Shown here: positions 16,550-25,885 of the stretch, in pieces | Layout: the number at the start of each line of letters is the position of its first letter | How positions within the stretch are numbered: position 1 is the stretch's first letter | Origin: Shewanella algidipiscicola | GTDB taxonomy: Bacteria; Pseudomonadota; Gammaproteobacteria; Enterobacterales; Shewanellaceae | Assembly: GCF_003605125.1 (NCBI RefSeq) | Contig: NZ_QPQT01000001.1 | Location: 248,001 to 312,000 of the forward strand | Direction: 5' to 3' | Length of the DNA stretch: 64,000 nucleotides | The notes under the pieces: generated by a model | The model's database searches: none | The model's input: the letters and a program-made list of their open reading frames with translations, nothing else | Told to the model about the DNA's origin: nothing | Made by a program: the position numbers and the translations under genes

Positions 16550-18691
16550 TTACATCAATTTGACCTTAAGGGTTAAGCCTAGCTGACGTGGATCGCCATA
16601 GCGAATGTACTGCTTATCGGCCCAGCCTAAATCGGGTTCATTACCAAAATAGAAACCGCGTACACCATACTGCTCATCAAACAGATTACGACCCCATAAA
16701 TAGGCGGACCATACCTCGGTTTCATAACCGATACGCGCGTTAAAAATGGTATAAGGCTCAGATTTAGATTCATTACTGTCCGAGTAATAAAACTCGCTCT
16801 TACCGCTGCTCGTCAGGTTGGCAAACCAACCATTATCGCTACGATACGTGGCACCTAAGCTGTGGGTGAAGTTTGGCGAGTGGGCTAATTCACGATCGCT
16901 TAAGTCCACAAGTTCACCATACTTATTTTGATATTGGTAATCGCCATAAGCCGTCTCTAGCCAACCTAAGGTGGCGTAGAGCGTTAAGTTATCGCTGGTG
17001 TACCAACGTCCCTCAAACTCCGCACCATAGTTATAGGAGTTGCTGGCATTTTCGGTATACAGAATAAATTTTTGCGGTTCTGCAGGATTTTGTTGCGATG
17101 CTGCAACCTGTTGATCCCTGCGATCCATATAAAACACGCTGACATTGGTACTGACATCCCCCTCAAGCCAGGTCGATTTTAATCCAAGCTCATAGTTGTA
17201 CAGGGTTTCGGCCTGATACTCTTTTTTATCACTGAGCTCTGCAGGCAAAGACATATTAAAGCCACCGGCTTTATAGCCTCGAGCGATACGGATATAAGTT
17301 TGATGATCATCACTCAGCGCCTTACTCAAGGCAAGATGCCCGCCCCACATGGTCTCAGAAGGATCAAAACCATCCCCTGCACTGTCTTGATAATCGCTTT
17401 CTCTGCGCTCGACTCGTAACCCTACTGAGAGGGCATAATCATCACCCAAATCACTATCAAGCTGACCAAATAATGCCATATTAGTGGCGTTATAATCGGC
17501 AACCAGTGCTTCTGGCCAGCCGTTGTACACTTCTGTGGTGTGATTATCTTCATCGAGTTTCATACCATACACGCCCAATAACCAATCGGTGCTGCCATTA
17601 AACAGCTTTCCCGCATCGGTCGAACTGAGACGAAACTCTTGTGACACCGTTTGACGATCGCCCACTTTATCCCAAGTATAATCATACTCACACGGGGCCG
17701 CGTCACACACTCTTGCGTGCCAATAATCGGGATTGGCCCAATCGCCATCGTACCCATGATGAGTATCGGTCTGTGCCATTGATGTTAACGACACCAATTC
17801 AAACGTGTCATAACCCGAATAGGTGATTTTAAGTGAGCTGCCCGTGGTCCGCTGTTTATCGACACCGGGAGCATCGGTCAATGTATCGAAACCGTTGCTG
17901 TCTAACGTCCAAGCATCGTAGCCGTTATCAAAATTGGCGTGCATCAGGTTAAAATCAACCGTGAGAGAGTCACTGGCGTACCAGCGCAGCTTAAGGCGGG
18001 TGTTTAGCTCATCACGGCTGTTGCTGTCATCATGACCAGTGTAAAGATTATCGCGATAACCGTTTTGCTGATGTTGCTGCACCGAGACCCGATACAACAA
18101 GGTGCCAGAATCGGTCAAAGGCCCCGAGCTAAAGCCACTAAAAGTACGCAGCTGATCGTCACCTAAGGATACTTCGGCGCCATGTTCAAACATCGCCGTG
18201 GGATCGTTGCTTTTAAGGTAGATTAAGCCCGCTAAGGCATTGGCGCCATAGCGTGTGCCCTGTGGGCCGCGGAGCACTTCTACCTGCTGCAGATCATACA
18301 TGCTGGCGACCATGCCTAAGCCCGACATATCGATATCATCGATGATATAACCGACTGATGAATTGGGCGCGCCTTGATACTCTTCTTGCTCACCCACGCC
18401 GCGGATCTGAAAATATTTTGCCCGTGAGCTACCACCAGACCAATTAAAGTTGGCAATAGAGTTGAGCAGATCTTCAAAATGCTGCGCGCCTTCATCTTCG
18501 ATCTGTTGCTGATCGATGACGCTGATGCTCGACGGCATTTTATCTAGGGCTGATTGACGAAAATCGGATGTGACGACAATGACTTCCATCTCATCGGTTT
18601 CAATTGGAGTCGTGTTTGCCGCAAGGCTTGAATGAGTTAACGCCGCAGTGATCGCTAACGCTATTGGAGATAAAGATTTAATTGTAAACAT
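16550..18691 (-). CDS. TonB-dependent outer-membrane receptor, probably for thiamine
   Basis: 713 residues. Signal peptide (MFTIKSLSPIALAITAAL and on, cleavage after SLA), a TonB-box-like EVIVVTS near residue 33, a plug domain with the QQVEVLRGPQGTRYGANALAG motif (about residues 130-152) and a long beta-barrel. The TPP riboswitch 100 bases upstream and the PnuT/kinase genes downstream indicate that it imports thiamine or a thiamine-related compound across the outer membrane; the ligand is inferred. GAGGTCC precedes the ATG. The barrel ends in LKVKLM rather than the usual terminal Phe. Confidence 0.92.
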   Translation of the reverse strand: MFTIKSLSPIALAITAALTHSSLAANTTPIETDEMEVIVVTSDFRQSALDKMPSSISVIDQQQIEDEGAQHFEDLLNSIANFNWSGGSSRAKYFQIRGVGEQEEYQGAPNSSVGYIIDDIDMSGLGMVASMYDLQQVEVLRGPQGTRYGANALAGLIYLKSNDPTAMFEHGAEVSLGDDQLRTFSGFSSGPLTDSGTLLYRVSVQQHQQNGYRDNLYTGHDDSNSRDELNTRLKLRWYASDSLTVDFNLMHANFDNGYDAWTLDSNGFDTLTDAPGVDKQRTTGSSLKITYSGYDTFELVSLTSMAQTDTHHGYDGDWANPDYWHARVCDAAPCEYDYTWDKVGDRQTVSQEFRLSSTDAGKLFNGSTDWLLGVYGMKLDEDNHTTEVYNGWPEALVADYNATNMALFGQLDSDLGDDYALSVGLRVERRESDYQDSAGDGFDPSETMWGGHLALSKALSDDHQTYIRIARGYKAGGFNMSLPAELSDKKEYQAETLYNYELGLKSTWLEGDVSTNVSVFYMDRRDQQVAASQQNPAEPQKFILYTENASNSYNYGAEFEGRWYTSDNLTLYATLGWLETAYGDYQYQNKYGELVDLSDRELAHSPNFTHSLGATYRSDNGWFANLTSSGKSEFYYSDSNESKSEPYTIFNARIGYETEVWSAYLWGRNLFDEQYGVRGFYFGNEPDLGWADKQYIRYGDPRQLGLTLKVKLM

Positions 18692-18794
18692 AGGACCTCA
18701 AATAAACTTTTGAGATCCGGCAGTTAAATAAGCGAGAAAGAAAGCACAGTGAGATTATAAAATCAGATGGATCATATAATGCAGTTAGTGTGGC

Positions 18795-18913
18795 CCATTC
18801 CTACGCCGGTATTAGCCGGATCAGGTTCTAAGGGTTTGTCGATAGACATCTCAGTGAGTCAACTATGGGATCAATATCAAAACCGATCGTAAGTTGCTAA
18901 CACCCCTTGGCGC
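18795..18913 (-). promoter_or_regulatory. TPP (thiamine pyrophosphate) riboswitch
   Basis: On the minus strand the two conserved halves are clear: CTGAGA (plus positions 18849-18854), followed by ACCTGATCCGG and TAATACCGGCGTAGG (plus 18800-18825). The GGGGTG-like 5' strand is at the right end, near 18903-18907. The P3 stem region between GGGG and CTGAGA is longer than minimal, about 45 bases. TPP riboswitches in gammaproteobacteria lower translation or cause termination when TPP is bound; it precedes the TonB receptor gene and so controls the four-gene thiamine unit down to 14420. Confidence 0.96.
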
Positions 18914-19087
18914 CGAACATTATACATCAACAATACAAGTCTTTGACATCTCTAACGTTAATTTAGGCCATTTTTAATGATAATGACGTGTCATCAGACC
19001 TGTGAGCCATAACTCTTATCGCATCCATGCCTCAAGCGACAACGATGCTCAAACTTAACCTTAGATGAGCAGCGTCGTACGCACATC
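18914..19087. other. Short intergenic region upstream of the riboswitch
   Basis: Probable promoter region for the thiamine operon, read leftwards from here through the riboswitch. Together with the leader (18692-19087) the gene-free stretch is 396 bases; apart from the riboswitch I see nothing else in it. Confidence 0.4.
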
Positions 19088-19474
19088 TTAGTTAGAAAAA
19101 GCCTCACGCACATACAACTGGCAGCGCACTGCCATATTATTGGGTGCGACCGCACGAACCTGTAACTGCTGCTTGCCATGCAATTTGACTGGCTTCCAAC
19201 TACTGCCTTCATCTTCAATAGCGAAGCCATTAATATCAAACCAAGTGAATTTATATTGTACTCGAACATCGGTCGCCACTTGGCTTGTAAGGGTGCCTGA
19301 AGCCGTCAGTTGCGCCCCCTCATAACGCGTCTGCACATTATCGACAGTCACTTGACGATGAAAGGCGTTGTTGTCGACCCTCACCTCGCCGGTTGAGCTG
19401 GCCATCACCCCTGCGGTATGGTTTGCGCAAGCCGTTAACATCAATAACGCGGTAAATAATATTCGTTTTTTCAT
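19088..19474 (-). CDS. YcfL-like (DUF1425) lipoprotein
   Basis: 128 residues. The N-terminus MKKRILFTALLMLTACANH carries a lipobox (LTAC), so this is a lipoprotein. The rest follows the YcfL/DUF1425 layout with a beta-rich fold: VQYKFTWFDINGF and a C-terminal ...RAVAPNNMAVRCQLYVRE. In enterics YcfL lies beside LpoB; the partner is not visible here, and the role is unknown. Single gene on the minus strand. Confidence 0.82.
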   Translation of the reverse strand: MKKRILFTALLMLTACANHTAGVMASSTGEVRVDNNAFHRQVTVDNVQTRYEGAQLTASGTLTSQVATDVRVQYKFTWFDINGFAIEDEGSSWKPVKLHGKQQLQVRAVAPNNMAVRCQLYVREAFSN

Positions 19475-19534
19475 ACTCGCCTCGCTTAATTTAGGATCTA
19501 TTGACCTCGGCGTATGCTTAACTCAGCCTAATGA

Positions 19535-19996
19535 TTACTCAATCAGAAAATGCGCCCTTGCAGTGGCAATAAGGGCTTTTCGATTGGTTTGCCAACAGTT
19601 AATACTCACATTGGCAACCCGTCTGCCTTGACGGGTTATTTTACATTCGGCAAAACTGTCTTTGAGATGACCCGCTCTTAGGTAATCAATTGAAAAATCA
19701 ACTACCTTTGGCACCTTGGTCGCCTGCATAAATACCATTAATTGCAAAATTGCCGACATTTCCATAAACCCAGCTATCACACCACCATGCAATGCAGGCA
19801 AGGTCGGATTACCGATATTGTCATCTTTAGCGGGCAGTTGAAATACCAACTCATCGCCAAAGCGCGACACCTGCATGCCGATAAACTGAGCATAAGGCAC
19901 ATGTTCGAGTAAGTGACTAAAGTCATTTAGCTCGTTAGCCTTTTTGACAAGATCTTTAACATTTAATTGGCCGCTTGGGATCCCTGTTTCGCTCAT
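19535..19996 (-). CDS. Hotdog-fold thioesterase (PaaI family)
   Basis: 153 residues. The PaaI-type hotdog signature is LHGGVIAGFMEMSAILQ with the conserved LHGG, followed by FSIDYLRAGHLKDSFAECKI. Probably hydrolyses an acyl-CoA. It overlaps the upstream thioesterase gene by four bases, so the two are likely co-translated and may form a heteromer; that is inference. Confidence 0.87.
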   Translation of the reverse strand: MSETGIPSGQLNVKDLVKKANELNDFSHLLEHVPYAQFIGMQVSRFGDELVFQLPAKDDNIGNPTLPALHGGVIAGFMEMSAILQLMVFMQATKVPKVVDFSIDYLRAGHLKDSFAECKITRQGRRVANVSINCWQTNRKALIATARAHFLIE

Positions 19997-20490
19997 GATT
20001 CCTCTCCCATTAGCGCCCGCCTAAAGGGTTCGCCAACCATATCGGGACTAATCCGCATGAATGATCCCACCGCATGGGCAATCGGATCATCAATGGAGTC
20101 TTGATAAGCTATTGCACGAGTAAACGCCACACTAGACGAGAGTTTATAGCACTCAGCAAAACCATATACACTCTTATTGGGCTCGGCGGGTTTCATATAA
20201 TCCACTCGCAAGTCTAAGGTCGGCGACAGCTCTAATGATTTGTATTTATCGAAAATACTGCACACCACAGCGGTGCCACTGGCGGTATCCATGAGTGTGG
20301 TGATCACCCCACCATGAATGACGCCCGTTTCGGGATAACCGATTAACGCTTTGTTATAAGGCAACTCAATTAGTACATGATGTTCGCTGGCCTCTAACAC
20401 ACCTAATTTTAGCCGACGACATTGTACTAATTGATCCACAAAGCGGCTGGCTAAATCCGTTAAGGGAAAAAACTCTGGATTCGTTTTCAT
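19993..20490 (-). CDS. Hotdog-fold thioesterase (PaaI family)
   Basis: 165 residues, paralogue of the next gene. Signature VIHGGVITTLMDTASGTAV, then LDLRVDYMKPAEP. Members cleave acyl-CoA thioesters; the substrate is not indicated. It follows hinT by 18 bases and overlaps the next thioesterase gene, so the three make one probable transcript. Cytoplasmic. Confidence 0.88.
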   Translation of the reverse strand: MKTNPEFFPLTDLASRFVDQLVQCRRLKLGVLEASEHHVLIELPYNKALIGYPETGVIHGGVITTLMDTASGTAVVCSIFDKYKSLELSPTLDLRVDYMKPAEPNKSVYGFAECYKLSSSVAFTRAIAYQDSIDDPIAHAVGSFMRISPDMVGEPFRRALMGEES

Positions 20491-20508
20491 GAGATGCTCA
20501 ATCAGGCA

Positions 20509-20868
20509 TTAGCTTAGCGGTTGCGTGACTAATGGCCCTAAATATTGGCCACCTAGCAGGTGCATATGAATATGGAAAACCTCTTGGCCACCATGCTTAT
20601 TACAATTGATCACTAATCGATAGCCATCTTCGGCAATACCCGCTTCTGTGGCGAGTTTGGCGGCGACGGTTATCATCCGACCTAGGGCTTTCTCATCGGA
20701 AGATTTTACATCGTTAATCGTCGGAATCAGGTGATTAGGGATGATTAAAATATGCGTTGGGGCTTTAGGTTGAATATCACGAAATGCTGTGACTAGCTCA
20801 TCTTGATATAAAATGTCAGCAGCAATTTCTCGTCGAATGATTTTACTAAAAATTGTTTCTTCGGCCAT
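20509..20868 (-). CDS. hinT: HinT-like HIT-family purine nucleoside phosphoramidase
   Basis: 119 residues, full length for HinT. The histidine triad HIHMH (in [15 protein letters not shown]) carries the catalytic His. The start [15 protein letters not shown] is typical. HinT hydrolyses AMP-lysine and other AMP-amidates. Cytoplasmic; first gene of a likely operon with two thioesterases. Confidence 0.95.
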   Translation of the reverse strand: MAEETIFSKIIRREIAADILYQDELVTAFRDIQPKAPTHILIIPNHLIPTINDVKSSDEKALGRMITVAAKLATEAGIAEDGYRLVINCNKHGGQEVFHIHMHLLGGQYLGPLVTQPLS

Positions 20869-21108
20869 CTTCGCGTCCTCTCTCTATTAGGGTCTGTCAG
20901 TATACCCACAAATCAGTGATTTGCGATCGGCATCTATAACAACCACTTATTATTTATGCGACTGATTATAGCTAACTCTAACGCTAAAATCCTAGCAAGT
21001 AAGATGGTACAAATCGAGTAAGCAGCGCAGACAGAGAGATTAGTCGCTATCGCCACAGAAAATGGTAATTACACTTAGGTAAAAAGAAATGGGGAATGGC
21101 AAAAAACG

Positions 21109-21137
21109 CTCTGGCCGCTCAGCAATGATGGCCAGAG
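21109..21137 (-). terminator. Rho-independent terminator of the LuxR-type gene
   Basis: Eight-bp stem CTCTGGCC / GGCCAGAG with a 13-base loop; on the minus strand it is followed by CGTTTTTT. It starts 15 bases after the stop of the regulator gene at 21152. Confidence 0.8.
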
Positions 21138-21151
21138 AAGTATCTGTTATA

Positions 21152-21778
21152 TTATTGCTGCACTTCGTGCAAGTGAGTCTGGGCCCACGCGATAGCCTGC
21201 CCCCGACTCGATACGCCTATTTTACGAAACACCCGATAAAGATGGGTTTTAATAGTACTTTCACTGACAAAAAGCTGATTGGCAATATCGATATTGGTGC
21301 TACCGCTTAACAATGCCTGCAGCACTTCTCGCTCGCGGATGGTTAAATTATCGCTCCCATCATCGAGCGCGGCATCATTCTCAGCCAAGAGTAATTGTGC
21401 AGGGATAATCCGCTGCCCCCTCAATACATCGATTAAGGATTGGCCGACCTGTTCAAGACTCGCATGACGAAAGAATACCGCCGCCGTGATGGGAGAGATC
21501 AAAAAGCGTGCATCAATCTGCTCAGGATAATGCAAAAAAACAACTCGTGCCGAATGACGCTTTTTTATCTGTTTCTGTAGTTGGTAGGCTCGCTGAACAT
21601 CCACAGTGGCTAAATCAATCACCACCAGTGAATAACTACTTTCATTCATGGTCGCCTCTAGACTTTCTGGCGCCACTTTAGCGAGTTTGACTAAAAATTG
21701 TTGTGGCCAACGCGTTTCAAGTAAATCATTCAACAATTGCGAACGTGAAACCACTACCCACTTGATTACTTTGAACAT
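21152..21778 (-). CDS. LuxR-type regulator, CsgD-like
   Basis: 208 residues. The C-terminal 65 residues form a LuxR/FixJ helix-turn-helix: LTIREREVLQALLSG, IANQLFVSESTIKTH and LYRVFRKIGVSSRGQA. The N-terminal ~130 residues resemble a receiver-like fold but lack an obvious acidic phosphorylation pocket, as in CsgD-type regulators of biofilm matrix. The ATG at 21778 has GGAG eight bases upstream and is preferred to 21817. No curli or matrix genes are near, so the target is unknown. Its own terminator follows. Confidence 0.82.
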   Translation of the reverse strand: MFKVIKWVVVSRSQLLNDLLETRWPQQFLVKLAKVAPESLEATMNESSYSLVVIDLATVDVQRAYQLQKQIKKRHSARVVFLHYPEQIDARFLISPITAAVFFRHASLEQVGQSLIDVLRGQRIIPAQLLLAENDAALDDGSDNLTIREREVLQALLSGSTNIDIANQLFVSESTIKTHLYRVFRKIGVSSRGQAIAWAQTHLHEVQQ

Positions 21779-22317
21779 CCTGTACACTCCATGTCGCCAA
21801 CCAATGGCGTATTCCATTCAACCAATATTTATGATAACAACTTTAACGCAAAATAATAACTTCCTAATTGTTCCGACCTGCTCTTATTACACATTAAAGC
21901 TTGTAAATAGTAAGGGTAATAATAGAACATGTGCAAGATTAGACCAGCTTTTACGCATAAAGTGAAATCAGTTGCATTGGATTAGTTGATTATTGGGTTA
22001 AAAAACTCATTGTGACCACATCGGAATGGACTTGAGACTTTAATTGCGTTTATTTTACCCAATCTAACTAATAACTCAACAATGCTGAACAATTATTCCA
22101 ATTAATCAAGGCCCATGTCATCGTCTGTTTTAGGCTAACGCGGCCTCATTATGCAAACCTCTGGGTGAACTATCATCTCGTCACGACTTCTTCCTTGACT
22201 AACTGTGCCCTCCTCTTAATTAATGCACTCGGTAACACCAATTTTCTAGGTTAAAAATAGATAAAAAAACACCAGCTATATTGCTGGTGTTTTTAACGAA
22301 ACTGAGGCGTTATGACA
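21779..22317. other. AT-rich intergenic region upstream of the LuxR-type gene
   Basis: 539 bases. The right end holds the cctA terminator (22265-22294). An imperfectly spaced pair TTATTAC (about 21883) and GTAATAA (about 21915) forms an inverted repeat that may be an operator. Long upstream regions are common for CsgD-like regulators. No gene seen. Confidence 0.45.
22265..22294 (-). terminator. Rho-independent terminator of cctA
   Basis: Twelve-bp stem with GC core ACACCAGC / GCTGGTGT and A/T-rich base, loop TATATT. On the minus strand it ends in a T run. It lies 24 bases after the cctA stop. Confidence 0.85.
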
Positions 22318-22668
22318 TTACTGTTTCAACGCTGATTCTGCGGTGCGACCATCATCGTGGCAGCTATCACAACCTGGCTTGTCACCCACATTCGATGAAT
22401 GAGGCGCGTGACAGTCAGCGCACACCAAATTACCATCATGTGGCTTATGCACAGCGTCCATTTCGGCTAAAGTGCCATGGCAGCTTTGGCATTGCTCAAA
22501 CTCATATGCACCATCAGCAGATGGCTCGCCGTCTGCATGGCATGCTTCACAGCCATCCATTTCAGCATGCATTTCTGCTAATTCTTGTGGTTCAGCCATT
22601 GCCGCTGGCGATAATGCCAATGCCGCTAAGCCTGCACCAAATAATGCGCTTAATATTTTATTGCTCAC
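22318..22668 (-). CDS. cctA: Small tetraheme cytochrome c (CctA/STC)
   Basis: 116 residues with a Sec signal peptide (cleavage after AAMA) and four CxxCH heme motifs: CEACH, CQSCH, CADCH and CDSCH. This is the abundant periplasmic electron shuttle of Shewanella, passing electrons from the inner-membrane quinol oxidase CymA to terminal reductases. Start: AGAGGA lies seven bases before a GTG at 22668 but only one base before the ATG at 22674, so I choose the GTG; the resulting N-terminus also fits the family better. Single gene with its own terminator. Two palindromes lie upstream (22741-22759 and 22888-22901). Confidence 0.95.
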   Translation of the reverse strand: MSNKILSALFGAGLAALALSPAAMAEPQELAEMHAEMDGCEACHADGEPSADGAYEFEQCQSCHGTLAEMDAVHKPHDGNLVCADCHAPHSSNVGDKPGCDSCHDDGRTAESALKQ

Positions 22669-22887
22669 AATCATATCCTCTTTATGGTTGGCATAGTGGG
22701 TATTTGTTGTTAATCACGGCCCATCTTGCCTGTGTCCTAATTTGTCTGTACTTGACAAAGCCTAAGCTAGCCGAGACTTTACAAATTAGCAACGCTTTAT
22801 GTGGCGGCGATAGTAACAACAGCTTATGACTAAAAATGTGCACTCAATCAAATATCTATAGCCCAAACACCCTACGAGCCGACAAAA

Positions 22888-22901
22888 GTGACACTTGTCA
22901 C
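22888..22901. promoter_or_regulatory. Candidate operator palindrome upstream of cctA
   Basis: Inverted repeat of six bases with a two-base centre (GTGACA-CT-TGTCAC). It does not have the TGTGA-N6-TCACA spacing of a CRP site. The regulator is unknown; the nearest gene it can control is cctA, 220 bases downstream on the minus strand. Confidence 0.4.
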
Positions 22902-23000
22902 ACCCAGCCTATGCAAAATGGAATCGACTTGGCATCAACAAGCGAACAATCCTTAACCAGTATAGTGGTATTCGCCAATTTACAACATTAGCCCATAAAA

Positions 23001-23023
23001 AACGGGAGCCTTAGGCTCCCGTT
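23001..23023 (-). terminator. Rho-independent terminator of htpX
   Basis: Perfect 10-bp stem AACGGGAGCC / GGCTCCCGTT with a TTA loop; on the minus strand a T6 run follows. It starts 40 bases after the htpX stop at 23063. Confidence 0.88.
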
Positions 23024-23062
23024 ATATCTACGCAGTGTTATTGCATGCTATGACGTAAGTCA

Positions 23063-23926
23063 TTATTTCGCTTGTAAAGCAGCGATACGTTTTTCAAGCG
23101 GTGGATGGCTCATAAGTAATTCAGCCATCGATTTTTTACCATTGATACCAAATGCGGCCATTTGCGCAGGCATCGCACCGGTTTCTGGTCCACGACGTAA
23201 TCTATCTAACGCCGCGATCATCTTATGCTTACCGGCTAAGCGTGCGCCGCCTTCGTCGGCTTTAAACTCACGCACACGAGAGAAGTACGCCACAATGATC
23301 GACGCTAAAATACCAAATAGCATATCGAGTACAAACACTACCGCCATATAGGCGAACATACCTAGGCCTTCACCCTCTTCATCGTTGCTCGACACAAAAG
23401 TATCGATAATGCCAGCTACAACACGGGCAGCAAAAATAACGAAGGTATTCACCACACCTTGGATTAAAGTCAGTGTCACCATATCGCCGTTAGCCACATG
23501 GCTCACTTCGTGGGCTAACACCCCCTCAATTTCATCTTGTGTCATGCCGTAAAGCAAGCCACTACTGACCGCAACCAGCGCGTTATCTTTGCTCGGACCT
23601 GTCGCAAACGCATTCAACTCTGGAGATTGATAAATCGCCACTTCAGGCATCTTAATGCCCGCTTGCTTTGCTTGGCGCGCGACGGTTTCGAGCAACCAAC
23701 GTTCGGTATGATCTCTTGGGGTGGTGATCACTTCACAGCCCATGGTTTTCTTCGCCATCCATTTTGAGATAGCTAGGCTGATAAACGCACCACCAAAACC
23801 AAATATCGCGGCAAAGACCAACAAACCGCCCATGGTTGAGGTATTCACCCCTAAAAGGGACATAACAATTGATGCAACCAGCAATATTGCCATGTTTGTT
23901 GCAATCAATAGGAAAATACGCTTCAT
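23063..23926 (-). CDS. htpX: HtpX membrane metalloprotease
   Basis: 287 residues. HtpX is a heat-shock-linked, zinc-dependent inner-membrane protease that cuts misfolded membrane proteins. Seen: two N-terminal membrane segments (about residues 4-25 and 33-52), the zinc motif HEVSH at residues 139-143 within [13 protein letters not shown], two further hydrophobic segments (about 152-175 and 192-218), and the downstream [10 protein letters not shown] glutamate ligand. GGAG lies six bases before the ATG. Single gene with terminator. Confidence 0.97.
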   Translation of the reverse strand: MKRIFLLIATNMAILLVASIVMSLLGVNTSTMGGLLVFAAIFGFGGAFISLAISKWMAKKTMGCEVITTPRDHTERWLLETVARQAKQAGIKMPEVAIYQSPELNAFATGPSKDNALVAVSSGLLYGMTQDEIEGVLAHEVSHVANGDMVTLTLIQGVVNTFVIFAARVVAGIIDTFVSSNDEEGEGLGMFAYMAVVFVLDMLFGILASIIVAYFSRVREFKADEGGARLAGKHKMIAALDRLRRGPETGAMPAQMAAFGINGKKSMAELLMSHPPLEKRIAALQAK

Positions 23927-24214
23927 TTTAATCTCCTGCTCCGGTAAGACACCCTTGGTGCCATCTTTAATTCTCTTGTTGACATAATATGTCCGAAAGA
24001 GCAGATATCAAGGGGTAAACGTAAAAAAAATAATTTCCGGCGTGTTATCGAGCATCAACCACTCGCAACTGCCGTCGCCGCAGTCTAGGGTGAGAGTATT
24101 AAGCCAAAATTAATATTACCCCACTTTATAATTAGATGAGGCATTAATCTTAATTAATATTAACAAATAAGCGAAACAACAACTTGGCTCGAAAGCATAG
24201 CGATTATCAGCAGC

Positions 24215-24901
24215 CTATTGATTAAGCATGTCGAGCGAAAGATGGCGCGCCGCCTCACTCACTTTGGCTTGCTCATCGAGTGCTGAGAAATACGGCACCA
24301 CACCCAAGCAAGGGCTCGACATAAGATGATGCAAGCTGTCGAGATTCTGCTGCGCGACGCTCATCGCCGGATCCACCATATTAGCCACCCAACCGGCAAT
24401 CTGCACGCCATCGGCAAGCATCGCCTCCTGTGTGAGTAAGGCATGGTTTAAACAGCCCAGCTTCACCCCCACCACTAAAATCACAGGCAAAGATAAACGC
24501 TGTACCACCTGAGATAAAAACTCCTCTTGATTTAAGGGTAAGCGCCAACCTCCTGCGCCTTCGACAATGGCAAAATCGACATCGGTGAACGGTAGCGTCG
24601 CCAAGTGGTCGATAATGGCCGTCGCAGTAAGGTTTTGTCCACACTGCAACGCCGCAATATGGGGCGCGATGGCAGGGGCAAAAGCAAATGGATTCACCTG
24701 CGAGTACGCCAACTTAAGTGTCGATTGTGCCATTAAGCTCAATGCATCGCTGTTACGCAGCCCATCGGGGGTTAACTCACATCCTGACGCCACAGGTTTC
24801 ACCCCTAAAGTCGTACCGGTTTGCTTGGCCCGATACAGCAAGGCTGAGGCGATCAATGTTTTACCACAATCGGTATCGGTCCCTGCGACAAAATACTGCA
24901 T
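24215..24901 (-). CDS. bioD: BioD dethiobiotin synthetase
   Basis: 228 residues. Makes dethiobiotin from 7,8-diaminopelargonate, CO2 and ATP. The P-loop GTDTDCGKT near the N-terminus (residues ~7-15), KPVASGCE and the VEGAGGWRLPL motif are the family marks. It follows bioC by three bases, so the two are co-transcribed on the minus strand. Confidence 0.95.
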   Translation of the reverse strand: MQYFVAGTDTDCGKTLIASALLYRAKQTGTTLGVKPVASGCELTPDGLRNSDALSLMAQSTLKLAYSQVNPFAFAPAIAPHIAALQCGQNLTATAIIDHLATLPFTDVDFAIVEGAGGWRLPLNQEEFLSQVVQRLSLPVILVVGVKLGCLNHALLTQEAMLADGVQIAGWVANMVDPAMSVAQQNLDSLHHLMSSPCLGVVPYFSALDEQAKVSEAARHLSLDMLNQ

Positions 24902-24904
24902 AAA

Positions 24905-25669
24905 TTACCCCTTTAATTTGGCGCGAATAAACAAAATTTGATAGGTGAGCGGTAATCCCGCTTTCTGGCGCATCTGCTCTGCTTGGCTATTGAGCGCCAG
25001 CCAATCTTGGCGTCCGCGCAAAAGCGGCTGCGCTTGGCCAGTATCGCCCTCGCCTCGCACTGACGCTCCAACCCCTTTGATTGAATAGAGCAAAGGTTTA
25101 AGGTGATCAAAATGCACCGTGATAGGCATCACCTGTTGCTCCCGCAGCTGCCACTGCTCATGGTTAAAGCTGGCCAAGATCTCCTTTGCCGACCGGAAAC
25201 GGTTAACCCTCAACCCCAGCTGCTTAAGTTGCTGCAAGCTGCCATCGACAACAATCGCCAAATAACACTCCCCCTTAGGTGATAGCACGCGGGCCATCTC
25301 TTGCACTGCACTATTGAATGTGGCGCACCATTGCAACGCCAGATTCGAATAAATGGCATCAACACTGTTATCTTGCAAAGGCAAACACTGAGCATCACCG
25401 CAAACACTGAGATACTCAGGGTAGCGCGTACGCATCTGCTGCAACATGCCTGGTGCAATATCGACAGCCAGCACTTGCTTGATTGGCCCCAAAAATGAAA
25501 AATCGGTGCCTGGGCCGCAGCCAATATCTAACAGCCGCGACGTTGAGCGCATGGCCTCTTGCAGTACCTGGGCGGTAATACGTTGCAGCACATCATGTTG
25601 CTGATATTGCTGCGCGGCGTGGGAGAACTGCTGGGCAATCTTATCGACGGCACTCACATTCAGTGTCAT
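24905..25669 (-). CDS. bioC: BioC malonyl-ACP O-methyltransferase
   Basis: 254 residues. BioC methylates malonyl-ACP or malonyl-CoA so that fatty-acid synthesis can build pimeloyl-ACP. SAM-binding motif LLDIGCGPGTDFSFL (about residues 43-57), then VDIAPGMLQQM and the IYSNLALQWC motif typical of BioC. N-terminal AQQFSHAAQQYQQHDVLQ is the usual BioC start. It is separated from bioF by 216 bases, so it may have its own promoter. Confidence 0.94.
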   Translation of the reverse strand: MTLNVSAVDKIAQQFSHAAQQYQQHDVLQRITAQVLQEAMRSTSRLLDIGCGPGTDFSFLGPIKQVLAVDIAPGMLQQMRTRYPEYLSVCGDAQCLPLQDNSVDAIYSNLALQWCATFNSAVQEMARVLSPKGECYLAIVVDGSLQQLKQLGLRVNRFRSAKEILASFNHEQWQLREQQVMPITVHFDHLKPLLYSIKGVGASVRGEGDTGQAQPLLRGRQDWLALNSQAEQMRQKAGLPLTYQILFIRAKLKG

Positions 25670-25885
25670 AACATCATCGCCAGAGGGCAGCGCTGAGCCA
25701 TTATGCTTGCTAGGTTATGGGCAGCAGAGAGAGAGGAGATAAGCATGTTTGTTGTACCACTTTATTAATGACTGAGGCGTTAAATATTTAAGCTTTTAAT
25801 TTAGGCGCTATAAATTTCGGATTAAGGTGATTGACCCACACAGACCTTAGCATTACCGCATGCGCAGTATTGTTTGGCTAGCGCG

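Larger units (their letters stand above)
22669..23062. other. cctA promoter region and htpX terminator
   Basis: 394 bases. Holds the htpX terminator at 23001-23023 and the cctA promoter region. Two inverted repeats are visible: TTTGTC-N7-GACAAA at 22741-22759 and GTGACA-CT-TGTCAC at 22888-22901. No gene seen. Confidence 0.5.

Noticed and set aside
22281..22829. 182-codon open frame on the plus strand opposite cctA
   Set aside because: It is the antisense shadow of the tetraheme cytochrome gene, which has four CxxCH motifs and a signal peptide.
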